Below, piece after piece: positions 39,701 to 50,323 of a stretch of 64,000 nt of DNA; position 1 is the first letter of the stretch, and the number at the start of each line of letters is the position of its first letter. Position numbers and translations under genes: made by a program. Source of the stretch: Amphimedon queenslandica (lineage: Eukaryota; Porifera; Demospongiae; Haplosclerida; Niphatidae). The notes beneath the pieces are model-generated. The model saw only the letters and a program-made list of their open reading frames with translations. It was not told the origin of the DNA and did no database searches. The stretch is from contig NW_003546381.1 of the NCBI RefSeq assembly GCF_000090795.2, forward strand, positions 123,548-187,547. The letters are read 5' to 3'.

Positions 39701-42042
39701 AACCAGTGGGATTACCTAACTCATCAATAGCTTTCAGTCTCAACTCGTGACTCTGCCCAGGCCAACCAGAAAACTAATGATGATTGATAATTAGACAAAT
39801 GTACCATTTTAAAAAAACATACTGCTGTTGTTTCAATGTCAATATCATTGGCTGCTGTAATAATTGACAAATTAAAGGAATTGTCAGAGTATCCAGTATT
39901 GATATTATCATCTCTACAAGAAATTAAAAATAAGACTAAGATCAAAGAAGGCTATACCTGACATGAAAAATAGGCCATTGAGTGAAGTAATTTATATCAA
40001 AATATGGTGGTTGACTACCTATCCATGAACAAGCTGACAGACGAGAAGCATAAATAGCTGATCCAAATAGTGCCTTGTTTCGTGTGAATGTAATATTAAT
40101 TCCTTTCTATATGTATAAATATTGTGAAGTACATTAAATAATGTATACAAAACGTACATCACCCCATTCGGAAGGAGAGTAGTTTTTGAAGTTGGGTACT
40201 ATAAAGCAAAGTGGATTGTCCTGTAGGTGAGTAAATGCCTTTGCCCTGATGTAAGTATCTACAAATATAGCAGATCCATATCTACACAAAAGCAGAGTTA
40301 AAATTAGACAAGTTTATTTAATTTAGCATAGCAAAAGCACCTACCTGCCTGAGTTTCCATCAAACAGCATCTGCAAATCTTCAGATATTCTTATTTGAGC
40401 AGAGGACAAAAGATACAGTGCACCTCCAGCTTCTGCAGAGTTTCCTATAAAGAGTTGCTCACCACTCATAGTCAGTTGAGCTCCAACAACCTGCTTAAAA
40501 TAATAGCCATCATAGCAACAAAATTAACTGACTCTTAAAGCTGATCCAATATTACCAGAGAAGACATTCCTGCCAGAAAGACTAAAAGGAAGATACCCAA
40601 GACTTACAATTCCATTAGTGCCTGTATTGTTAATGAATACACTACAGAAATAATAATCGATAAGCTAGATATTTACATAGACATACCAATCACTGATGCT
40701 ATGATATGGGAAGGAGTCTTTCTCTTCAAACTTATCATAAATAGAAGCAGCTATGGCAGCACCAAACTCACTTTCTCTATTTACGCCTCTGTTGGCAATA
40801 AATGCACACTCATTCAATTCCAAGCTATTTCCTTTTCCTCCACTAAATATAACATAAAAGTACATACCACCACCAGAATCGCCCATATTATTTTGAAAGG
40901 AGCAATTTGTAAATTTAACTAAGTGTGGAGCTTCTTTGAGACCGCTGGATATAATAGAACTAATAAATCCACCACCTCCAAGGAATGCAACATTGTCAAT
41001 AAAATCTGAATCCTCTACGATTCCGGTATGGTAAGAATTGCGACCATTGTATATAAAATACAGCCCACCACCAAATGCTACAGCTTGATTATTGATAAAT
41101 TTGCAATTCTTCACCAATATGCTCACATTGTGATAGCTCTCGTTGATAAAGATGCCCAATCCTCCGGCCCTACCTTGAAATATTCCTCTAAAAAATGCTT
41201 TACTAGTTCCTCTGTAATGGTAAGCTGAGTTATTGACAAAATGTGTGTCCCTCACAATTATCTTAGGATTATTATAGCCTGTGTCCATATCATTGTAACC
41301 AATAGAAACAGAGCCTGTATTACCACGATATGGTAATTCATTGCTCCCCATACCAACATTGTCATAAAACATACAGCCAGATATTGTGACTGTTTCACAG
41401 TTATAAATGTCAAGGACAGCATCTTTGAAGTGCCTATTAAGAAAAATAATTAAAAAATAAGTGCATCATTCAACATAAACCTATTGACTACCTAAATGCC
41501 GAATCCTCAATGACAACGTTTCTGGCAGAATCAAAACTGAGTGGATGACGACAGGCTTCAAAGACAACAGAGATTATCTCAACTTTTTTACTTCTATCAA
41601 AAAAGAGATAATGCTTGAGGGGATACTGCTCCTCTGCTTCACTTGGTGATTCATGATCCACACAATGGATAGTAGGTTTCCCAGAGGATTTTGGGGTGTC
41701 AGACATAGAACTAGCTGTGATGCAAATAGAGCGATTGCCAAGAGAAATGGGCCTCAATAAGGTAAATTTTTTAGACACAGCTAAATGTACTCTTACTGCA
41801 GCAAATTCTGAAGGTAGATCAGACACACATTCAAGTGCATCTTGAAGATAGGGGATGGTGACGTTTGCCGACAAAGGTGACGAACAATTAGACACGAGAG
41901 ATCTAGAGCCATGATGATAGTCTGCATTCCATACAAAAACATCGAAAGTCCAGTTAATGTCCGTAGAACATCCTATAACTTCATGGCTAAAAATCGAGAT
42001 GATAAAAAGGACAGTTGTTAGGAAAACCCGAGGGAAAACCAT
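36705..42042 (-). CDS. Large beta-helix, multi-pass membrane protein (receptor-like), many exons
   Basis: Start at 42042 with signal peptide MVFPRVFLTTVLFIISIFSH; stop at 36705 after HFVSVEL. Exon 1 is 42042-41492 and exon 2 about 41434-40688; more than a dozen further short exons follow with ~50-100 base introns. Exons 1 to ~8 encode a right-handed parallel beta-helix with NNxA-x-GGG turns (CKFINNQAVAFGGGLYF, DFIDNVAFLGGGGF). A Cys-rich stalk follows (CPPGYCQCFF, QCACGRTG, NCPYVPQNG). At least eight hydrophobic segments follow (IPAVIIAILLAIISILLLIL, IYLTLLIMCTMTL-like, VIVQLIFILLLSM, MPLIVLLLGMPVIFLTVRVI), then a basic tail. Same layout as 53877-57731. The ligand and function are unknown. 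The middle exon boundaries are approximate. Confidence 0.85.
37637..37848. mobile_element. Palindromic MITE inside beta-helix gene intron
   Basis: Ends ATGGTGTATAGCACTTTATT and AAAGCACCATACAG. Same family as 3032-3193, with the shared centre GAGCATGCGCATTAATGATT. Confidence 0.65.
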
Positions 42043-42203
42043 TGATTCAGATGAAGACCAGTGTGAGTGTGATTGATTGTCTTACTCTATGTAGGCGTGA
42101 TAGGATAAAATAATGAAATTCATAGCTTTTGCAATTCTCACTCTGGCACACACTTGAACCTGTGCCTTGACCTGTACCTACTAGAAGTAATGTAGAACAT
42201 TAA

Positions 42204-42833
42204 GGGGCGAGCCTAAGCTAGCAAAGCAATCATAGCACTGGATCTATCCATCTATGATCTACTCCTGATGATTTCAAAGCATGCATCATGATTTAGGCAT
42301 AGCAAACATGATTTACATGATGAAAGTTTAATGCTGCTGATAAAATTAATAAACTTTTAGTCTTCTAGTTTTACATACACATTTCTTGCCTATAAATGTC
42401 TGTAAAGATGCTTTACTTAGCTTTAGATATAATATTATCCAATATTAAGATGACTGAGAAAAAGCTTGATTGACTTTCACAGTTTTAATAGCAATTGCAT
42501 CAGTAAAGACGAGCTTCATAGGTTCTTAATTGAATTTAAAACCTTCTATAGCTGCTGGGGAAGTCTTTGGACGGGATCTGCCTTATATTGCTGCTAGAAA
42601 GCTCATGAATTCTTCCAGTGTGTTGGTTGCCATTTTTATTTTACTGTGACCGCTCCCACTTAAGTTTCAATGAAAAATTGAAAATTGCATTGGTAATGCA
42701 TAGTATCTATCTACCGTATTAGATCTACGCATAAATAGGGGTGACGTACGAGGACAGACATACAGACAGACAGAGGGACAGACGGGGCGTGACTGAGAGT
42801 ATAGCTAGAGTGGGGCGAGCTCAGGCTCGCCCC
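42204..42833. mobile_element. Repeat with GGGGCGAGCCT ends, copy 1
   Basis: 630 bases. Starts GGGGCGAGCCTAAGCT and ends AGCTCAGGCTCGCCCC, inverted with one mismatch in 16. The interior has a GACAGACA tract at ~42753-42785. The right end itself folds into a GGGGCGAGC/GCTCGCCCC hairpin. No significant coding capacity. Confidence 0.85.
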
Positions 42834-42922
42834 AATAAACTTGAACCTAGTAGCCTTTTATCTATAGCCTATTAACTTGAACCTATAAACTTGAACCTAC
42901 TAGAAGCAATGTAGAACATTAA

Positions 42923-43559
42923 GGGGCGAGCCTAAGCTAGCAAAGCAATTATATGGCACTGGATCTATCCATCTATAATCTACTCCCGATGATTTCAAAG
43001 CATGCATCATGATTTAGGCATAGCAAACATGATTTACATGATGAAAGTTTAATGCTGCTGATAAAATTAATAAACTTTTAGTCTTCTAGTTTCACATACA
43101 CATTTCTTGCCTATAAATGTCTGTAAAGATGCTTTACTTAGCTTTAGATATAATATTATCCAATATTAATATTATCCAATATTAAGATGACTGAGAAAAA
43201 GTTTGATTGACTTTCACAGTTTTAATAGCAATTGCATCAATAAAGACGAGCTTCATAGGTTATTAATTGAATTAAAAACCTTCTATAGCTGCTGGAGAAG
43301 TCTTTGGACGGTGTATCTGCCTTATATTGCTGCTAGAAAGCTTATGAATTCTTCCAGTGTGTTGGTTGCCATTTTTATTTTACTGTGACCGCTCCCACTT
43401 TCAATGAAAAATTGAAAATTGCATTGGTAATGCATAGCATCTATCTACCGTATTAGATCTACGCATAAATAGGGGTGACGTACGAGGACAGACACACAGA
43501 CAGACAGACGGGGCGTGACTGAGAGTATAGCTAGAGTGGGGCGAGCTCAGGCTCGCCCC
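42923..43559. mobile_element. Repeat with GGGGCGAGCCT ends, copy 2 (tandem)
   Basis: 637 bases, nearly identical to copy 1 and in the same orientation. A short local duplication lies at ~43154-43180 (ATTATCCAATATTA twice). Identity continues into flanks (CTAGAAG-AATGTAGAACATTA left, AATAAACTTGAACCT right), so a ~670-base block was duplicated. Confidence 0.88.
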
Positions 43560-43599
43560 AATAAACTTGAACCTATTAACAGGATGATCTTTGAAAATT

Positions 43600-44826
43600 C
43601 AAGAAATTATTTGTTGGAGGATGGACGACATTTAAGATGCCAATGTTTGCTTCGATTAGAGCTCGATGAAGTAAGAAATTTTTGAACTACATTAGGGTTC
43701 TGCCTAAAAAAAATTAGAGGTGGTTGGAGACTAATATTGTTCCTTTATGTGCACCTTACAGGCTTACTAGTAGATACAGTATCATGCTTTATGCATGGTT
43801 ATTAATATAAATTGCATGGTTGGTCTAACTGATGAACTGGTTCATTTGTTGAGGCAGTTGTCCCAACCACCCCTGACCACCATAGGCAGAACTATGCTAC
43901 ATGTACATGTATTTGTTTACATCATTTGTATGAAATATATACGTAGCTAATTCAAACAAATCCTGACATAAGACTAGGAACTGTTGATGAAAATGACTCC
44001 AGTGTGTCACATAATGACATTAAGAAGCATTGCTTCTTTTCACAACATCCAATGGATCCAGAAGAAGAGAGTAAATATTTAAGGAAAGAAACTAGATGAC
44101 AAGAGCTGCTCAGCTCAAAAGGAATCTCAACTGGCAGTGTTATTCAGAAGTTTTCAAGTGAGATAATCTATTATTTTGATGATGTCATGAGGTTTAATTT
44201 TCAATTTTAAATCCTAAATTTTGCTACAGTGTATATACTGGTATTTACTGTGTCTATAAACTTACTCAAAAATAATAAACAAATTTTAATTTTATTATTT
44301 TAGGTGAAATTACAAGTTCACTATCTCGACAAACAGTTTTATGCGATTGGCAATGGGACCAGCTGCTTGCCTGTAATGTCACTCCACGTTTTCCAAAATT
44401 AGTAAGATTATATGTACATGTAATAGTACAATAAAATGTAAGGATTGTCATTAGTATGGCCTATGCATTGTTGGATTAAAGTTGAGATCTAAAGCTGATA
44501 TCATTCCAGCATCAATACTTTTGGGTTCTTCCCTATGGTAGCTAGGAGTGATGGTGCAATTAGCTGATGCACATGCTGTGTGATATGTTGATTGAATTAG
44601 CCATTTGTCACAGCAAGACATTATTTGATGTTATATAGATTCAGGAGAAACACCAATTCTTTTGATATAGATTCTATTTATCATTATTTTTTTATTTTTA
44701 TAGGCACACCCAACAAACTGTAGGTACTTTGATTCTGTTGCTACTTCCTTTGCTCCCACATTAACTGATTTACCGTTATGTGATGATCATTTTTATCTTG
44801 ATGATTTTGATTTTGTACGAAACTGA
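43600..44826 (+). pseudogene. Degenerate duplicate of the AGC kinase 3' half
   Basis: Exons 8-11 of the 30918-36299 kinase and their introns are repeated here at high identity, in the same orientation. Breaks: an 11-base deletion in the exon-8 copy at about 43667 shifts the frame; an Arg codon becomes TGA at 44096-44098; a 3-base deletion lies near 44390. The final codons (TTT GTA CGA AAC TGA) still match. No upstream kinase exons are present, so it has no ATP-binding lobe. Because introns are kept, the copy arose at DNA level, not by retroposition. Confidence 0.92.
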
Positions 44827-45579
44827 TAGTTTCACAATTTTAAAAGGGTTTTAGATTTTTTTGTTGATGTAAAGATTAACTGTGACAAGTATTGTATTAA
44901 ATTTAATATTAAAATATATTTTAATCCACAATATTGATTCTTTTAATTAATAAAGTTTCATCAAGGCCAGTGCTAATGCCATGATACAAGTTCATAAAAT
45001 ATAGTTTAACAGGAATATTTGAAAAGCCAATACTCATATTTAATCCATACTAAAAAGGTTCAGTCTATGTCAGCTTCATCAAGAGTAGATAATAATTATT
45101 ATCTACTCTTGGCTTCGTGAAGGCTAGAAACTTATATACTACTTATAAAAGTGTATATCAAATCTGTATGCAGGCAGACAGAGTGTGTGAAATTGGCAGC
45201 AAACACAGCATACTCTTGATAATAAATGTCATTGAAATCTTTGCTACCTGTCACGTGAAGTCATTGCATTAACCCCCATTACTATTAATGATATGAAAAC
45301 TGACAATAACTCATGAGGGTGTTTGAACTCTTTTGAGAACCATAATAAATTAGATAGTTAAGCACATAGCTTAATTGTTATTTATTAACTCGTATATAAA
45401 TTGCTTGCATAATTTAAAGCAAAACCACTGCATTAATATTGGATATAGCACCATGTGCAGTGGGGACAAGAAAACAGCAATAATAATATTTAAACAATTC
45501 AAATATGGTAAAATGAAACACAAAGATTTAAAATTCAAATGTACTAAAATAATATTTTCTCAATTTGTTTATCGTCTAA
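44827..45579. other. AT-rich intergenic, with a perfect 30-base palindrome at 45081-45110
   Basis: No gene seen. 45081-45110 is AAGAGTAGATAATAA followed immediately by its exact complement. It is embedded in a weaker inverted repeat (AGCTTCATC / GGCTTCGTGAAGGCT). Confidence 0.6.
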
Positions 45580-48500
45580 TTATTTTTGTGCAGAAACACT
45601 GCTTAGCATACTGTGTCCAAGTTCTTTTAACCTCTTGTCTTCTTGTTGAGTAAATACATGACAAATTTTTTCCAACATCTGTTGTGGCAAATCACTTGAT
45701 TGCAGATTTTTAAACAATTGTCTGACGATTTCACTAGCTTTATTGTAGCCTGACTTATTACTTGAATTAATGTCATCAATGAACGCTATTGAGATCAAGT
45801 CTTCACTGAGAAGATGATCAACAACTCTTGGAAAAATAGCCTCATTTCCTATCAAACTACTCAGCAAATGAATTTTTTCACGAAATATACCACAAGGAAG
45901 AGCTAAAATGTCTAAAAAAAGCACATGTACTCATTTGAATATAATAATTATTAAGTAAACTACCTTGATTAATAGGAGTGTTTTTCAAACCGGAAGAGTC
46001 AAGCAGGATATTTTCTGTTTAATAAATTGAACACTATGTACAAAAATATTTTATCCTACCATGCGATGATATTTCAGTTTTTGATACTTCGATAGACCAA
46101 TCACGACTATAATTACACATATTACAATGTAAAGTATGAGACAGTGTATCAGCACATGCAGGATTATCAGGTTGAACTAATATTTGAATATATGGCGGCT
46201 CAGCACTTTTACTATCACAATAATCAAAAACATCGTTTGTTTTTATCTATTTCATGAAAAATACAAAACTATAATTTTAAACACATGTACTAACTGCTGC
46301 AGGGGGATTAAAAGGTTTGACTATCCAACCATCAATTGGTTCAGAGGGAAAGTTGTTGACTTTCATTAAGTGGTCATCTGCCTCAACTTTTGAAGGAAAA
46401 CGAAAACTTGTTTCTTCAGTACCAAGTAGAAATTGAACAGTGGAGTCTCGCTCTAAAAGCTGTAATTCACAATAGTGATTACAATGCATTGATTGACTAT
46501 AAACTAACTTCTTTACAAGAAGGAAGATCTTGAATTACAGTCAAATTCAGCATCACTCGATTACATGACACCTTTTTGTACATCAGGGCACGGCAATAGA
46601 AATCAGGAGTTGCATTTCTATAACTTAGCTGGTAAACTTCAAATTAATAACCATCAGTAACTAACTTTTTTGCTGTATAACTAGTTGCAGCTATGACTCC
46701 AGCAGCTATGACTCCAGCAGCACAAACACCCATGACAATAGCTAACAATGAAAAGCTTTTAACTTCAATGCTACCAATCTGTGAATTAGGTAAAAAAGAT
46801 CCTCCAGGCAAGAACTCAAACTTAAATGGGCCAGCCTGTTTATCCAAATTAACTTGAGCTACTACAAAGCTTAAATATTGACTCTGAGATGAAGATGTCA
46901 AATGAGCACTATGTACTAGCTGTACAGTGACTGGCTTTTTCAGTTGAGAAACAGTAGGAGAGAGAGAGATATAGCACACACTGCTAATGAGATGTGTGTC
47001 TGCAGGGAACTCAAAATTTCCTCCCCATAAACCTTGAACAGCTGCTTCATATACTGTGCAATCTTCAGGAGAATATAGCCCATCAGGTAAAGATAACAAC
47101 AGGCCTAACTCTTCCAAGTGCAACTCATGACTGCTTTTGGTATCAAACATGCATAGCTTTCTGCCCAAAGTGATCATGTCATCAAATGGTAACTCTAAAA
47201 AAAGATACAAGATTACAATGTATGACATCCTTACATGCACGTGCATGAGTAGCCTACATGCAAATAAAGTAAATTTTTACCATTTTTGGTCCAGTAGTCA
47301 CACTGTACACCTACATCATTCAATGATATGTTGTTGAGCTTTTCCTTTAGCTGCAAATTTTCCTTCTTTAGCTTAGCAATTGTCATATCTCTTTCCGCAG
47401 AAAACTGAACATTAGGTTTTTCTTCTTTAAAATTAAAGGTACATGTAAAATATTAAAATAAACTTTTGTCATACCAGTGAGAGCTAAAGTGAAAGTTTTA
47501 CTATCATTATCATCAACAAAGCAACCTACAACAAAAAATCATGCATTTATGTACTTTTGAAACAATGAATTTTCAAAAATGTATAAGTAATTAATTGTTC
47601 TTGGGTTCATTGCTTCTCCTTTCCCACCCACACACATCCACATCAGCAATTAATTATTTGATTATACACATCGATTGAAGTATTAATGAATATTGATGAA
47701 GCTTCTGCGCCTGCCCGCATTAGCCCCACCCATGAAAGGTGAAATTATGAATAAAACTGAAGTGGCCTCAAGCAATTATAATTAAATTTATTATAATAAC
47801 CATACCTTCTACTTCTTGCAGAGATTTTCTTTCGGATATTTGAAGAATGTCTATTTGAAGTTTATCGCATTCCTTTTCTATGATATGTATAAAATATCAA
47901 TTTTCTCTCTAACTACATATGCTGCACCTGCTTCAAGGAGAGCTTCTTGCAAAGAAACTTTGTTTTGTTGAGAAACTTGAAGTTCACTTTTTAGGGACTG
48001 AAGTTTGGTATCTTTATAACAATTATTTAAGTATGATTAAAATTCAGTTACATTACCTGCTTCATGCTTCAAGGTCAATTGGCTTTTTTGCAACTCTTGA
48101 AGTTCATTTTCCAGTGATTGAATACGTTTGTGAAGCAAAACATCAGTATTTGATGGATTCTTGTAAAACCAATCCTCCCACCATTGCCTTGTATTGATTA
48201 ATGCTTGATACTTCCATTGAAAGTGCTCACTAGAAAGAGCATTGAAATCTAGCACATCCATTACTGACCAATTTCCTTCTATGAAAACTATTACAGAAAA
48301 TGTTGGCAATAACTCAAAATTAATTAAACAAACTATCAGTGTTTCATTTACCTAACTCAATGAGCATTGTTAAAGCTGGCTCATGAACATATACTGGAGA
48401 TGTTCTTTTAGGCTTCCCAACATTTCTCTGCTCTCCTTCCAGACAACCTCCCACTATCACCAGCCATACATGATTAGGACCCACATAAAAAGACGACAAA

Positions 48501-49900
48501 GCATGATCATATCTGTTACTGACAGAGTCTGGCAGATCAATCTATATAATACACCATAGGTTATACTTAGGGCATAACAAAGTCATTTTTATCATTTAGG
48601 CTGAAATTTATTGTGTATGCATAACTTTTATTTTTGTACATTACGCTCTAAATTATACCTTTCCCCAATTATGATTTGTAGTTTGAAATAGCCAGCATCC
48701 ATCTCTCAATGGCTTGAATTGTCTATCGGCACCACCTATCATTACTATTGTAGGTGACAAAGAATCCCCAATAACAGTAGTGCTTGCATGGCGATATCTC
48801 TCTGCAGGCCAGAGTCCATTGCCTGGTCCAGGTTGCTTAACATTTTCCCAATGCTACATCATAACAAAATTACTTGTACAGCCCATACATTAAAATAGAA
48901 CTTACTATTGTGCTGTTGTTCACCTCACATAAGTACATATTGTTATTGGGCACACTGACTCCATCCTCTGTCACTCTCCCACCAAACATGACAGCTTTCT
49001 TACTATTAATATTTTGAATGGAAAACCCACTAGTGGGAGGGCAACAATGTCCACTAACAGTAGGTATAATCCATTGCCCTGTAAAAACAAAGTGTTTTCA
49101 TCTTAAATTAAATTTCTAAATGGCATTATAGGAATGCTCTATCATAGTAAAATTAGGGAAGAATTCAAAAATAACATATTGCATCTTTACTAGCTCTTGT
49201 ACATGTACCAAATTTAATCCATAATAATTACATGCATATCCTGTAAACATATAGCTAAAAACTAAAAATTACGTCTGTTGGCATGCAAGAATTATGCTGA
49301 CTTACTAGTTGAGATATTAAAAAGATTTTGCTCATTAGTTCGGACATTTCCAGAAGGTGTTTTTGTGTATTGAAAATGACGATGACCAGCAACAGACTCA
49401 GAGCCTAATCCGCCAATTGCAAGCAGATGCTTCGCACCATTAGTCTCCATCATTACCATACCACCATATCCTCTTTTAGTAACATAATTATCTGCTGTAG
49501 GATGAAGCTCAGACCAATTCATAGTCAGTGTATCCAGCGAATTAACACTATTGTGATAGCATTGATGATGCCCACATCGCCCGCCAAAATACAAGATGCT
49601 AGTGCCATTAGTAACACATGCATATCCTCTGACGCCTAATGGAGGACTACCTGTTGTATGCTGAGATGACCACCTTCCAGACGAAAGGCGGAGTGTACAA
49701 ACAAATGAAGTCAATCTCAGCTTCAGAGCAGACTTGTGAGCTGGAGGAAGGCGAGGTTGGTTTCCTCCCCAGATGTACAGGCAGTCCTTAACTGTCACAG
49801 CAACATGCTGACTTCTCCATTCTAGATCAATGTAAGGCTCTATGTATAGATTATGTATAATACGAAATTAAAACTATTACTCACCGGAAGGTGAAGCCAT
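45580..49900 (-). CDS. Kelch / coiled-coil / ZU5 / CARD-like protein
   Basis: Start at 49900: exon 1 (49900-49885, MASPS) splices to EPYIDLEWRSQHVAV at 49840. N-terminal Kelch-type beta-propeller (49840-48360): CLYIWGGNQ, SILYFGGRC, HLLAIGGLG, and further blades to 48360. Coiled coil (~48290-47290): QWWEDWFYKNPS, RIQSLENELQELQKSQLTLK, LKKENLQLKEKLNN. ZU5-like domain (47190-46660): LGLLLSLPDGLYSPEDCTVY, FEFPADTHLISSVCYISLSP, then a hydrophobic AAGVIAAGVIAA patch. C-terminal death-fold, CARD-like (45915-45580): LISIAFIDDINSS, ASEIVRQLFKNLQSSDLPQQ, MLEKICHVF, ending LSSVSAQK*. The ZU5 plus death-fold pairing echoes PIDD/UNC5-type signalling proteins; a Kelch sensor module on top is unusual. Exons are short; internal boundaries approximate. 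Function unknown. Confidence 0.82.
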
Positions 49901-50323
49901 TTTGAATTGCGAAGATAATGTAGGCTACTGTAGCATAGACCTGGTCCAGACTCCAGAGATAGACCAAGGTTAGCTCTAAACTTCTTTCGATCTTTGTAGA
50001 CCTATCGTCAAGCAGATACTATGACGGCCTGACTTCTTCCTGGTACTGTAGTACAGTAGCAAAGGACTGAGCTTTGTCAGCATATCACCCATCTATTACC
50101 GGGAATTATCTCTAATGATAACGGATAGAGCAACGCCCTCTTGTAGACGATTTTGCACAAATATGATCATTAAATGTAGCTTGAATCTATACTATAACTG
50201 ATTAGCCTATATCTAAGCTGTTTTTGATATCATGAACCTAAATTTGCAACCCAATTAAACCTATATATACCTAATGTTTGATAGATGAAAAAAATCCCAA
50301 AATGTATTTATTATAATATCAAT
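49901..50323. other. Gap between Kelch-ZU5 start and CCDC86 stop
   Basis: 423 bases, both genes on the minus strand. Must hold the Kelch-ZU5 promoter. AATAAA-like words near 50305 fit the CCDC86 3' UTR. Nothing else recognised. Confidence 0.4.

Noticed and set aside
43203-43388. 61-codon open frame in repeat copy 2
   Set aside because: The matching frame in copy 1 is disrupted, so it is not conserved between the two copies.
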